From NCBI RefSeq assembly GCF_010723575.1, contig NZ_BLKZ01000001.1, positions 372,001-436,000 on the forward strand: a DNA stretch of 64,000 bases. The letters run 5' to 3'. This document shows, piece by piece, positions 36,748-44,745 of the stretch (within the stretch, counting starts at the first letter, position 1; the number at the start of each line of letters is the position of its first letter). The position numbers and the translations under genes were made by a program. Origin of the DNA: Mycobacterium bourgelatii (GTDB taxonomy: Bacteria > Actinomycetota > Actinomycetes > Mycobacteriales > Mycobacteriaceae). The notes under the pieces are model-generated. The model ran no database searches. It saw only the letters and a list, made by a program, of their open reading frames with translations, and was not told where the DNA came from.

Positions 36748-36991
36748 GGGGGTCCTTAAGTTCGTAGGTGCAGTTACTTCGTGTTGTTACGTTGTGCTGT
36801 GACCCGGGCGGGTCGGGTGAGGTTGTTGGTGTGTTGCCGGCTTGATGGTGCGGCTTGAGAGGACTGGCCGCCCGACCCGCTTGGACTTCTCTGGCCGCTG
36901 ATTGAGATCTGCGATGTGATCGCTTGTTTAAGGAAATGCTGGCGGGGTGGTCCGTGGGGAACATATTGGCAGACAAGCGAATAGAGGCGAG
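36748..36991 (+). other. Non-coding 5' end of the IS110-type element, possible bridge RNA
   Basis: IS110-family elements encode a structured bridge RNA in a non-coding end. This 244-bp region ahead of the transposase has a perfect 10-base stem GCGGGTCGGG (36808-36817) / CCCGACCCGC (36871-36880) enclosing a 53-base loop. The loop contains AGGACT (36860-36865), complementary to AGTCCT in the right target flank (38208-38213). The structure is seen; the bridge-RNA role is inference, and a 6-base match can be chance. Confidence 0.4.
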
Positions 36992-38194
36992 ATGACTGCG
37001 GTCCAGTTGTGGGCTGGTGTGGACGTCGGCAAGGAGCATCACTGGGTGTGCGTGGTCGATGACCACGGTGCGGTGGTGCTTTCCCGAAAGTTCGTCAACG
37101 ACGAGCAACAGATCCGTGGACTTGTTTCCGATGTGGACAAGCTCGGTGGGCAGGTGTCTTGGACAGTGGATCTGACCACCGTCTACGCCACCCTGTTGTT
37201 GACGGTGCTCGCCGATGCCGGCAAGTCGGTGCGCTATCTGGCGGGCCGCCAGGTGTGGCAGGCCTCGGCGACCTACCGCGGCGGGGAGGCCAAGACCGAC
37301 GCCAAGGACGCGCGGGTGATCGCCGATCAATCCCGGATGCGCGGTGCCGATCTGCCGGTGCTGCACCCCGGCGATGACGTGATCACCGAACTGCGGATGC
37401 TGACCGCCCATCGGACTGATCTGGTGGCTGATCGCACCCGCACCATCAACCGGCTGCGTCAACAGCTGGTAGCGGTCTGCCCGGCCCTGGAGCGAGCAGC
37501 TCAGCTGACCCAGGATCGTGGTTGGGTGGTGCTGCTGCGCGCTACCAGCGTCCGAAAGCCATTCGGCAGAGCGGCCTTTCGCGGCTGACGCGGGTGCTGG
37601 CCGATGCCGGGGTGCGTAACGCCGCTGCAATCGCAGCGGCGGCCGTGGCTGCGGCGAAGACCAGACGGTGCGCCTGCCGGGCGAAGAAGTCGCCGCTGGG
37701 CTGGTCGCACAACTGGCCCAGGAGGTGATCTCCCTCGATGAACGCATCAAGACCACCGACGCCGACATCGAGGGCCGATTTCGCCGCCATCCACTTGCTG
37801 AAGTAATCACCAGCATGCCCGGCATGGGATTTCGGCTCGGCGCCGAATTCCTGGCCGCTGTTGGTGACCCGCCCTGATCGAGTCGGCTGACCAACTCGCG
37901 GCGTGGGCCGGGCTGGCCCCGGTCTCGCGACTCGGGAAACGCACTGGACGCCTGCACACTCCGAAGCGCTACAGCCGACGACTGCGCCGGGTCATGTACA
38001 TGTCCGCGCTCACCGCCATCCGCTGCGACCCGCTTTCCAAGGCCTATTACCAGCGCAAACGGAACGAAGGAAAACGACCGATCGCGGCCACCATCTGCCT
38101 GGCGCGACGCCGCACCAACGTCCTCTACGCGCTCATCCGTGACAACCGCACCTGGCAACCCGACTCACCCCCAATCACACAGTCGGCGGCTTGA
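36992..38194 (+). pseudogene. IS110-family transposase, broken by at least three frameshifts
   Basis: Starts at ATG 36992 (MTAVQLWAGVDVGKEHHW, with the first catalytic Asp of the DEDD RuvC-like fold); TDAKDARVIADQSR holds further Asp residues. The frame is intact to about 37535. Homology then continues in three other frames: RLTRVLADAGVRNAAAIA near 37580-37650, LPGEEVAAGLVAQLAQEV to SMPGMGFRLGAEFLAAVGD (37670-37870), and SADQLAAWAGLAPVSRLGK to the end (37885-38194). The C-terminal Ser-recombinase-like segment is therefore out of frame. The element is unlikely to move by itself. Confidence 0.88.
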
Positions 38195-39149
38195 CATCTT
38201 CATTGAGAGTCCTTTCATTGACGGGGGGTGCCTCGGGGCCGCGCAGACCGACCTCGGCATGGCCGGTGCCCAGGACCGACCACTGCCGGTCGTCGATCTC
38301 GACATGGATGTCGGCCTGTTCGGTGTTGGTGCACACCACGGTGCCGCCGTCGGGGTCGGTGTACTGCAGGCTGACGCATCGCTCGGGTGGCTGGTCGACC
38401 CGGATCAGCACCTGGCGCCGGCCGATGCGCCCCTCCAGTTGCCAGTGCCGGACGCCGAGGGTGGTCCGCATCCGCAGCGACGGTAACGGGCTTGCGGGCC
38501 AGTCTCTTCCGTCGATGCGGAATCGCACGAAGGCCAGTGGGGCCAACCGGTTGAGTCCTGGCTTGTGGGATACCGCGGTGACGGCCTCCACCACGTCGCC
38601 GTTGCCCAGGTCGGCGTGAATCCAGCCCCAGCGCTTGGCGTTACCGTGCCCGTAGATGTGCGCGACGGCGCCGCGCCAGCCGTCCACGGAGTGGGTGGTG
38701 TCGTCGACGGTCAGCGAGCCGGCGAAGTCGGCGGTGGGGGCCAGCACCACCTGGGCGCCCGGCAGCAATTCCCGTTCCCATGCCACGCGGGGGAACGTCC
38801 ACAGCGGTGCCCCGGTGTCCTTCCAGGACAGGTTCCACGCCAGGGACCGCGCCCGCCCGGTCATCTCTTCTTGGCCAACCCGGCCACCCGCGTTGTCGAA
38901 CCAGGCGGTACCGGTGGCGGGTTGGGTGGGTTCGGGGCCGAATCGCTCGGTGCGCGGGGGGCCGTCGGCCGGGAAATAGGTGGCCCAGCCGTGCGCGTAG
39001 GGAGCGCCTTCGGTGGGCGCGACGGTCTCGTAGTGCACCCACAGGCCGGCTCGCGTCACCGGGTCCGACAGGGTGGCATACCAGACCTCCAGTCGCCCGG
39101 CTTTACCGCGCCAGCGCGGGGCCACCGCCAATCGCGTCTCTTCGTCCAT
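38175..39149 (-). CDS. Conserved hypothetical protein, Rv0493c-like
   Basis: 324 residues from ATG 39149, with AGGAGG seven bases upstream. Beta-rich sequence with repeated Trp/Gly motifs (YAHGWATYFPADGPP, AWNLSWKD, AHIYGHGNAKRWGWIHADLGNGD), reminiscent of lipocalin-like AttH/CrtC folds; this is a tentative resemblance. No signal peptide. The last seven residues (DVKPPTV) and the stop come from the inserted IS element, so the native C-terminus has been replaced. It heads the minus-strand unit with Rv0492A and the GMC oxidoreductase and is divergent from the GntR/FadR regulator. Confidence 0.82.
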   Translation of the reverse strand: MDEETRLAVAPRWRGKAGRLEVWYATLSDPVTRAGLWVHYETVAPTEGAPYAHGWATYFPADGPPRTERFGPEPTQPATGTAWFDNAGGRVGQEEMTGRARSLAWNLSWKDTGAPLWTFPRVAWERELLPGAQVVLAPTADFAGSLTVDDTTHSVDGWRGAVAHIYGHGNAKRWGWIHADLGNGDVVEAVTAVSHKPGLNRLAPLAFVRFRIDGRDWPASPLPSLRMRTTLGVRHWQLEGRIGRRQVLIRVDQPPERCVSLQYTDPDGGTVVCTNTEQADIHVEIDDRQWSVLGTGHAEVGLRGPEAPPVNERTLNEDVKPPTV

Positions 39150-39211
39150 TGCGACCTCCTCCCGGCCTGACTCCGTGTCGAATGTGCAGCCGGTGCGAAC
39201 TAGTCTACAAT

Positions 39212-39234
39212 ATTGGTTGAGCCAATGAACCAAT
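39212..39234. promoter_or_regulatory. Operator-like palindrome at the FadR-type regulator start
   Basis: ATTGGTT-N9-AACCAAT, a perfect inverted repeat, with an inner TTGG/CCAA echo. It covers the start codon region of the GntR/FadR gene and lies 63 bp from the divergent Rv0493c-like start. FadR-type regulators bind palindromes of this size and the M. tuberculosis counterpart is reported to be autoregulated, so this is a likely self-operator that also affects the divergent unit. Confidence 0.65.
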
Positions 39235-39986
39235 CATCTCAGCGGGACCTTCGAGCCGCCCCGATCCAGCCGCCGGATCGCCAGCGCGTGGACGAGCAGA
39301 TCGCCACGTCGATAGCTGACGCGATCCTCGATGGCGTGTTTCCGCCCGGTTCGACGCTGCCGCCCGAGCGGGAACTCGCGGAACAGCTCGGCGTGAATCG
39401 CACCTCGTTGCGCCAGGGATTGGCCCGGCTGCAGCAGATGGGCATGATCGAGGTCCGGCACGGCAGCGGCAGCGTGGTCTGCGACCCCGAGGGGTTGACC
39501 CATCCGGCCGTGGTCGAAGCGTTGGTGCGCAAACTCGGCCCGGATTTTCTGGTCGAATTGCTGGAGATCCGGGCTGGGCTGGGACCGATGATCGGCCGTC
39601 TGGCGGCCGAACGCCGCAGTCCCGACGATGCCGAGGCGCTGCAGGCCGCGCTTTCAGCGGTGTGGGAAGCGGATTCGGCCGCAGCGCGACAGGCCGCCGA
39701 CCTGGCCTTCTTCGGGGTGCTCATTCACAGCACCCGAAACCGAGCCCTGGGCTTGCTGTATCGCTGGGTCGAGCACGCGTTCGGCGGCCGCGAGCACGAG
39801 CTCACCGTCGCCTACGCCGACGCCGACGCCGTCGTCGCCGACTTGCGCGCGATCACCGAGGCCGTGCTGGCGCGCGATGCGACCAGGGCGGCAGCGGCGG
39901 TCGAGGGCTATCTGCACGCCAGCGCGCTGCGCATGGTGGCGGCCTACTCACGGCGAGCAGACGCAAACTTGCACGAAAATCGATGA
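39213..39986 (+). CDS. GntR/FadR-type transcriptional regulator
   Basis: 257 residues from TTG 39213 (MVEPMNQSS, as in M. tuberculosis Rv0494); ATG 39225 is the alternative. Winged helix-turn-helix at about 28-95 (FPPGSTLPPERELAEQLGVNRTSLRQGLARLQQMGMIEVRHGSGS) and an all-helical FCD effector domain after 105. The family binds acyl-CoA or small organic acids; Rv0494 has been described as a fatty-acid-responsive regulator. The last dozen residues (SRRADANLHENR) are coded by a long palindromic repeat, giving a C-terminus slightly longer than in M. tuberculosis. Confidence 0.88.
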   Translation: MVEPMNQSSQRDLRAAPIQPPDRQRVDEQIATSIADAILDGVFPPGSTLPPERELAEQLGVNRTSLRQGLARLQQMGMIEVRHGSGSVVCDPEGLTHPAVVEALVRKLGPDFLVELLEIRAGLGPMIGRLAAERRSPDDAEALQAALSAVWEADSAAARQAADLAFFGVLIHSTRNRALGLLYRWVEHAFGGREHELTVAYADADAVVADLRAITEAVLARDATRAAAAVEGYLHASALRMVAAYSRRADANLHENR

Positions 39987-40011
39987 TTTTGTACGAATTT
40001 GCGGCTGCTCG
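39954..40011. repeat. 58-bp imperfect palindrome between convergent genes
   Basis: Arms CGAGCAGACGCAAA (39954-39967) and TTTGCGGCTGCTCG (39998-40011) match with one mismatch; an inner hairpin AAAATC-GAT-GATTTT (39976-39990) follows the same plan. It has the same arms and length as the palindrome at 13527-13584. The regulator stop codon lies inside it and the convergent Rv0495c-like stop is 7 bp beyond, so a bidirectional terminator is plausible. Confidence 0.85.
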
Positions 40012-40017
40012 GCGGAG

Positions 40018-40812
40018 TTACTCGGCCGCTCGCGTCGCGGGATGCACGGCAATGAGCCCCAACTGGCTGCGGCGCTTACACATCGCCGCCAACTCCGCAT
40101 AAGCCTTTTCGCCGAGCAGCTCGGTCAGCTCGTCGGCAAGGCTCTCCCAGACCTGTTTCCTACCCACGTGCGCGGCCGGGTCACCGGTGCAATACCAGTG
40201 CAGATCGGCTCCGCCGGAGCCCCAGCCGCGGCGATCGTATTCGGTGAGCGTGGTTTTGAGGATCTCCGTGCCGTCGGGGCGGGTCAGCCACTCCTGGCTG
40301 CGCCTGATGGGCAACTGCCAGCAGACGTCGGGCTTCATCGTCAGCGGCGGCACGCCCAGCTTGAGGGCTTTGCTGTGCAACGCACAGCCGGGCCCGGCGG
40401 GGAACCCAGGCCGGTTCAAGAAGATGCAGGCGTTCTTGTGTTTGCGGGTGCGGTACGCCGACTCGCCGTCGTGCTCGTCGAGCTCCAGGTAGCCCTTGCG
40501 GCCCAAGCCTTTGTCGCGGAACTGCCAGTCCTCGGCGGTCAATTTCTGCACCGCGTCGTCCAGCCGTGCCCGGTCGTCGTCATCGGACAGGAACGCACCG
40601 TGCGAGCAACAGCCGTCGTCCGGGCGACCGGCCACGGTGCCCTGGCACGCAGGGGTGCCGAACACACATGTCCAATGCGACAGCAACCAGGTCAGGTCGG
40701 CCGCGATCAGGTGCTCAGGGTTGTCCGGGTCGTAGAACTCCACCCATTCACGGGCAAAATCCAATTCGACTTCTTGCCCCGGGCTCACCTGGGTTGGGCG
40801 CGAGTTTGCCAC
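40018..40812 (-). CDS. Cys-rich conserved hypothetical protein, Rv0495c-like
   Basis: 264 residues, GTG start. Ten or so cysteines, several in pairs with His: HWTCVFGTPACQG, DDGCCSHGAFL, KNACIFLNRPGFPAGPGCALH, KPDVCWQLPI, HWYCTG. The pattern suggests metal or iron-sulfur binding, similar to the CxxxxCC-type DUF3109 proteins. No membrane helix. I recall the M. tuberculosis counterpart as about 296 residues, so this start may be late. Function unknown. Confidence 0.82.
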   Translation of the reverse strand: MANSRPTQVSPGQEVELDFAREWVEFYDPDNPEHLIAADLTWLLSHWTCVFGTPACQGTVAGRPDDGCCSHGAFLSDDDDRARLDDAVQKLTAEDWQFRDKGLGRKGYLELDEHDGESAYRTRKHKNACIFLNRPGFPAGPGCALHSKALKLGVPPLTMKPDVCWQLPIRRSQEWLTRPDGTEILKTTLTEYDRRGWGSGGADLHWYCTGDPAAHVGRKQVWESLADELTELLGEKAYAELAAMCKRRSQLGLIAVHPATRAAE

Positions 40813-40918
40813 GGATGCAACGTTAGTCCACGTTTTGTCGCCTTGCCGTGGCTAGCGGCGGTGCGCGCCGCAGGCGGGTCCTGGCGAGCGACCTTGTTCG
40901 CCCGGCTACCTTGTGTTT

Positions 40919-41938
40919 GTGCGATTGGGCGTGCTGGACGTGGGTAGCAACACGGTGCATCTGCTGGTGGTGGATGCTCACCGTGGCGGTCATCCCACGC
41001 CGATGAGCTCGACCAAGTCCACCCTTCGGCTGTCCGAGGCGACCGACAGCTCGGGCAAGATCACCAAGCGCGGAGCGGACAAGCTGGTTTCCACCATCGA
41101 CGAGTTCGCCAAGATCGCGGTGAGCTCCGGCTGCGCCGAACTGATGGCGTTCGCCACATCCGCGGTGCGCGACGCCGAGAATTCCGAGGAAGTGCTCGCG
41201 CGGGTCCGCAAAGAGACCGGCGTTGCGTTGGAGGTGCTGCGCGGGGTCGACGAGTCGCGGCTGACCTTCCTGGCGGTGCGCCGTTGGTACGGGTGGAGCG
41301 CGGGACGGATCATCAACCTGGACATCGGCGGCGGCTCGCTGGAGATCTCCAGCGGCGTGGACGAGGAGCCCGACGTGGCGTTGTCGCTGCCGCTCGGCGC
41401 CGGACGACTGACCCGCGAGTGGCTTCCCGACGACCCACCGAGCCGACGGCGGATCGGGATGCTGCGGGATTGGTTGGACGCTGAATTGTCGGAAGCCGCC
41501 GCGAATGTGCTCGAGGCCGGCGAAGCCGACCTCGCCGTCGCGACCTCGAAGACGTTTCGGTCGTTGGCGCGCCTTACCGGTGCGGCGCCGTCGGCCGCCG
41601 GACCCCGCGTGAAGAGGACGCTTACAGCTAACGGCCTCAGACAACTCATATCTTTCATATCTAGGATGACCACCGCTGACCGTGCAGAACTAGAAGGGGT
41701 GAGTGCCGAGCGAGCGCCGCAGATCGTGGCGGGTGCTCTGGTGGCGGAGGCAAGCATGCGAGCGCTGGCAATCGAGACCGTCGACATCTGCCCGTGGGCG
41801 CTACGGGAGGGTCTCATCTTGCGCAAACTTGACAGCGAAGCCGATGGAACTGCTCTCGTGGAGACTTCTGTGCGGGATGCTGGAGGTCAGTTAGTTGGTC
41901 GGAATGCAGCTAACCGATCGAGAGGCAACAAGTCATGA
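40919..41938 (+). CDS. ppx1: Exopolyphosphatase / (p)ppGpp-degrading Ppx/GppA family protein
   Basis: 339 residues, ASKHA fold. Phosphate-1 loop GVLDVGSNTVHLLVVD, AFATSAVRDAENSEEVL, and phosphate-2 motif INLDIGGGSLEIS are visible. Ppx1 removes terminal phosphates from polyphosphate. This short version lacks the C-terminal HD-type domain of long Ppx proteins, as in M. tuberculosis Rv0496. GTG 40919 gives VRLGVLDVGSN. The stop overlaps the next start (ATGA). Confidence 0.93.
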   Translation: MRLGVLDVGSNTVHLLVVDAHRGGHPTPMSSTKSTLRLSEATDSSGKITKRGADKLVSTIDEFAKIAVSSGCAELMAFATSAVRDAENSEEVLARVRKETGVALEVLRGVDESRLTFLAVRRWYGWSAGRIINLDIGGGSLEISSGVDEEPDVALSLPLGAGRLTREWLPDDPPSRRRIGMLRDWLDAELSEAAANVLEAGEADLAVATSKTFRSLARLTGAAPSAAGPRVKRTLTANGLRQLISFISRMTTADRAELEGVSAERAPQIVAGALVAEASMRALAIETVDICPWALREGLILRKLDSEADGTALVETSVRDAGGQLVGRNAANRSRGNKS

Positions 41939-42972
41939 GCGGACCACACTCCGAAGCGGAGGACACCGGAGACACCCGGCAAATCTCGGTGGCGGAGTTG
42001 CTGGCCAGAAACGGCACGGTCGCCGCCCCGACCAAACGCCGGCGTCGGCGTCGCGGTGACAGCGATGCGGTCACGGTCGCGGAACTGACCGGCGAGATTC
42101 CGATCATTCGCGACGACCACGCCGACTACCGCGAGGAGCACCGCGAGCCGCCGAAAGCACCGCCTGCACCGCCGGCACCCCCCGCGCCGCCACCGGCGCC
42201 GCAGCCCAAGGCCAGCCCCGGCAACGGCCTGGCGGCCGAAGCTCCCGCCGAAGCGGCCCCGGAAGCAACACCGAAAGAAGCGGAAGAGGCCAAGCCGAAG
42301 GCCGTCTACTGGTCCGAACCCGAGCCGCGCTGGCCCAAATCCGATCCGAGGGCTCGTCGGTCCCAGGGACCGGAACGCAGCGAGTACCCGCGGCCCTTGC
42401 ACCACACCGAGGCGTCCGAGGCCGCCGCCGTGCAGTCCGGCGCCGAGCACATGAATCCCGATCCGGTGGGCCACTACACGGACACCTCCGTCGATGTGAT
42501 GGATTCCGAGGTGCCCGAGCCCCCAGAGGTCGCACTGGACGACGCCGAGTACGCGGACTCAAACGCGACGGACGACGCGTCCGAGCACACCTTGTTCGGG
42601 GGCCAATCCATCGCCGACGAGGTCGCCCGACGCCGTGGCCGGGAGCGGCAACTGGAGCTCCTCGACGATGCCGAGGCCGACACGGCCGTCCGGCCCTCGG
42701 AGGGAAAGCTCGCGACGCTGTGGCGCGTGGTCGTGACGGTGTTCCAGTCGATGCTCGCCGTGGTTTTCGGCGCCGGCCTGTTCCTCGCCTTCGACCAACT
42801 GTGGCGATGGAGCAGCATCGTCGCGTTGGTGCTGTCGGTCCTGGTCATCCTTGGTCTGGTGGTCGGCGTGCATGTCGTCCGCAAGACCGAGGACATCGCC
42901 AGTACGTTGATTGCGGTTGCCGTGGGGGCGCTGATCACCCTGGGGCCGTTGGCGTTGTTGCATTCGGGATAG
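41935..42972 (+). CDS. Membrane protein with long disordered cytoplasmic domain, Rv0497-like
   Basis: 345 residues. Residues 1-260 are acidic, Pro/Ala/Glu-rich and low in complexity, with a basic patch KRRRRRRGDSD near 34-44 and a PPAPPAPPAPPPAP stretch near 75-88. The C-terminus carries three hydrophobic helices (about 265-342). Start overlaps the ppx stop. SVAELLARNG and TVAELTGEIP are an internal pair of similar motifs. No catalytic domain; function unknown. Confidence 0.8.
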   Translation: MSGPHSEAEDTGDTRQISVAELLARNGTVAAPTKRRRRRRGDSDAVTVAELTGEIPIIRDDHADYREEHREPPKAPPAPPAPPAPPPAPQPKASPGNGLAAEAPAEAAPEATPKEAEEAKPKAVYWSEPEPRWPKSDPRARRSQGPERSEYPRPLHHTEASEAAAVQSGAEHMNPDPVGHYTDTSVDVMDSEVPEPPEVALDDAEYADSNATDDASEHTLFGGQSIADEVARRRGRERQLELLDDAEADTAVRPSEGKLATLWRVVVTVFQSMLAVVFGAGLFLAFDQLWRWSSIVALVLSVLVILGLVVGVHVVRKTEDIASTLIAVAVGALITLGPLALLHSG

Positions 42973-42988
42973 GTATCGCCAACAGACA

Positions 42989-43831
42989 GTGCGCCCAGCC
43001 ATCAAAGTCGGCCTATCGACGGCCTCGGTCTACCCGCTGCGGGCCGAGGCCGCATTCGAGTATGCGGCCAGACTCGGCTACGACGGCGTCGAGCTGATGG
43101 TCTGGAGTGAGTCGGTCAGCCAGGACATCGACGCCGTGCAGAAGCTCTCAGAGCGCTATCGGGTGCCGGTACTGTCGGTACACGCGCCCTGCCTGCTGAT
43201 CTCGCAGCGGGTGTGGGGGGCCAACCCGATCCTGAAGTTGGACCGCACCGTCCGCGCCGCCGAGCAACTGGGCGCGCCGACCGTCGTCGTGCATCCGCCG
43301 TTCCGGTGGCAACGGCGCTACGCCGAAGGGTTCAGCGAGCAAGTTGCGTCATTGGAGGCATCGAGCAACGTGATGGTGGCGGTGGAAAACATGTTTCCGT
43401 TCCGGGCGGACCGGTTCTTCGGGGCAGGTCAGTCCCTGGAGCGGATGCGGCGCCGCGGTGGGGGCCCGGGCCCGGCGATTTCGGCCTTCGCGCCGTCGTA
43501 CGACCCGCTGGACGGCGGCCACGCGCACTACACGCTCGACCTCTCGCACACCGCCACCGCGGGCACCGACGCGATTGAGATGGCGCGGCGCATGGGCCGC
43601 GGGTTGGTGCACCTGCACCTGTGCGACGGCAACGGGCTGCCCGCGGACGAGCATCTGGTGCCGGGCCGCGGAACCCAGCCCACCGCCGAGGTGTGCCAGA
43701 TGCTGGCCGCCAGCAGCTTTGCCGGCCACGTCGTGCTGGAAGTGTCCACTTCCAACGCCCGTTCGGCGAACGAGCGCGAGGCCATGCTGGCCGAATCGCT
43801 GCAGTTCGCCCGTACCCACCTGCTGCGCTGA
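42989..43831 (+). CDS. Sugar phosphate isomerase/epimerase-like TIM-barrel protein, Rv0498-like
   Basis: 280 residues, GTG start. The xylose-isomerase-like/AP-endonuclease-2 barrel is suggested by GLSTASVYPLRAEAAFEYAARLGYDGVELMV at the N-terminus, LSVHAPCLL, VVVHPPF, VAVENMFPF, THYTLDLSHTATAG-like YTLDLSHTATAG and HLHLCDGNGLPADEHLVPGRG, which carry metal-binding His/Glu/Asp. Substrate unknown. The stop overlaps the next ATG (TGATG). Confidence 0.88.
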   Translation: MRPAIKVGLSTASVYPLRAEAAFEYAARLGYDGVELMVWSESVSQDIDAVQKLSERYRVPVLSVHAPCLLISQRVWGANPILKLDRTVRAAEQLGAPTVVVHPPFRWQRRYAEGFSEQVASLEASSNVMVAVENMFPFRADRFFGAGQSLERMRRRGGGPGPAISAFAPSYDPLDGGHAHYTLDLSHTATAGTDAIEMARRMGRGLVHLHLCDGNGLPADEHLVPGRGTQPTAEVCQMLAASSFAGHVVLEVSTSNARSANEREAMLAESLQFARTHLLR

Positions 43832-44721
43832 TGGAAGCGTCGTTCACCGAGGCGATGACGCTGCGCCAGGTCGACGAGATCGACGTCGGCCAGGGTGGCG
43901 CGGTCTTTGACGCCGAACTGAACAAGCACTGGACCATCGGTAACAAGGTGCACGGCGGGGCGATGGTGGCGTTGTGCGCCAACGCCGCACGCACGGCGCA
44001 CGGTGGCGGCGAGCTGCTAGAGGGGCCGCAATCTGACTTGCAACCGGCCTTGAGATCCGGCCTGCAACCGGTGGCCGTCTCGGCGAACTTCCTGTGGGCA
44101 CCCGATCCGGGTGAGATGCGGCTCGTCACGTCGATCCGCAAACGAGGCCGTCGGATCAGCGTGGTGGACGTCGAACTCAACCAGGGCGACCGGACCGCGG
44201 TGCATGCCGTCGTCACCCTGGGCGAACCGGAGCACGAGGCCGCGCCGCTGCTGTCGGCGAATCCCGTCGTCGATCTCATGGCCCCCGAACCGCCCGATGA
44301 CGTCGCGCCGATCGGACCGGGACACCCGTCGGCGGACGTGGTGCATCTGGGCGAGGGCTGCGATATCCGGCCGCTGCTGTCCACCCAGGGGCGGGTTACC
44401 GACGGAAAGCCGCCGGTATTTCAGATGTGGGTGCGGCCGCGCGGCGTCGCACCGGACCCGCTGTTCGCCCTGCTGTGCGGGGATTTGTCGGCACCGGTGA
44501 CCTTCGCGGTGGATCGCACCGGGTGGGCGCCCACGGTGCAGCTCACCGCGTTTCTGCGCGCCGTGCCCGCCGATGGATGGTTGCGGGTGATCTGCACCTG
44601 CATCGAGATCGGTCAGGACTGGTTCGACGAGGACCACCTCGTGGTGGACCGCACCGGCCGGATCGTGGCGCAGTCGCGCCAGTTGGCACTCGTGCCGCCC
44701 CCACTGCCGCCAGCCCACTAG
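43831..44721 (+). CDS. Thioesterase-superfamily (TesB-like) protein, Rv0499-like
   Basis: 296 residues, two hot-dog folds in tandem. N-terminal KHWTIGNKVHGGAMVALCANAA carries the usual helix start, and PVAVSANFLWAPDPGEMRLVTSIRKRGRRISVVDVEL the beta strands of acyl-CoA thioesterases. A short insert (residues about 70-80) contains a near repeat of CAACCGG at 44040 and 44064. Start overlaps the upstream stop. Likely acyl-CoA hydrolase; substrate unknown. Confidence 0.83.
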   Translation: MEASFTEAMTLRQVDEIDVGQGGAVFDAELNKHWTIGNKVHGGAMVALCANAARTAHGGGELLEGPQSDLQPALRSGLQPVAVSANFLWAPDPGEMRLVTSIRKRGRRISVVDVELNQGDRTAVHAVVTLGEPEHEAAPLLSANPVVDLMAPEPPDDVAPIGPGHPSADVVHLGEGCDIRPLLSTQGRVTDGKPPVFQMWVRPRGVAPDPLFALLCGDLSAPVTFAVDRTGWAPTVQLTAFLRAVPADGWLRVICTCIEIGQDWFDEDHLVVDRTGRIVAQSRQLALVPPPLPPAH

Positions 44722-44745
44722 CGCAGGTCAGCCCGGCCGTCTGCA

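Larger units (their letters stand above)
36748..38199 (+). mobile_element. IS110-family (IS900-like) insertion sequence, about 1.45 kb, decayed
   Basis: The element separates two minus-strand genes that are adjacent in M. tuberculosis (Rv0493c and Rv0492A). It is bounded by a 6-bp direct repeat TCATTG (36742-36747 and 38200-38205), giving an element of 1452 bp, the size of IS900-type members. No long terminal inverted repeats are seen, as is usual in IS110. The insertion lies at the translation start of Rv0492A, consistent with the known preference of IS900 for such signals. The exact ends are inferred from the repeat and from family size. Confidence 0.82.

Noticed and set aside
37240..37400. 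Intact, active IS110 transposase
   Set aside because: The first 180 codons are intact and convincing, but conserved C-terminal blocks continue in three other frames, so the gene is broken.
36746..38158. Long minus-strand open frame extending the Rv0492A-like gene across the IS element
   Set aside because: It is the antisense of the IS110 transposase. The gene has a good ATG at 36745 with AAGGA upstream, and the extension has no family resemblance.
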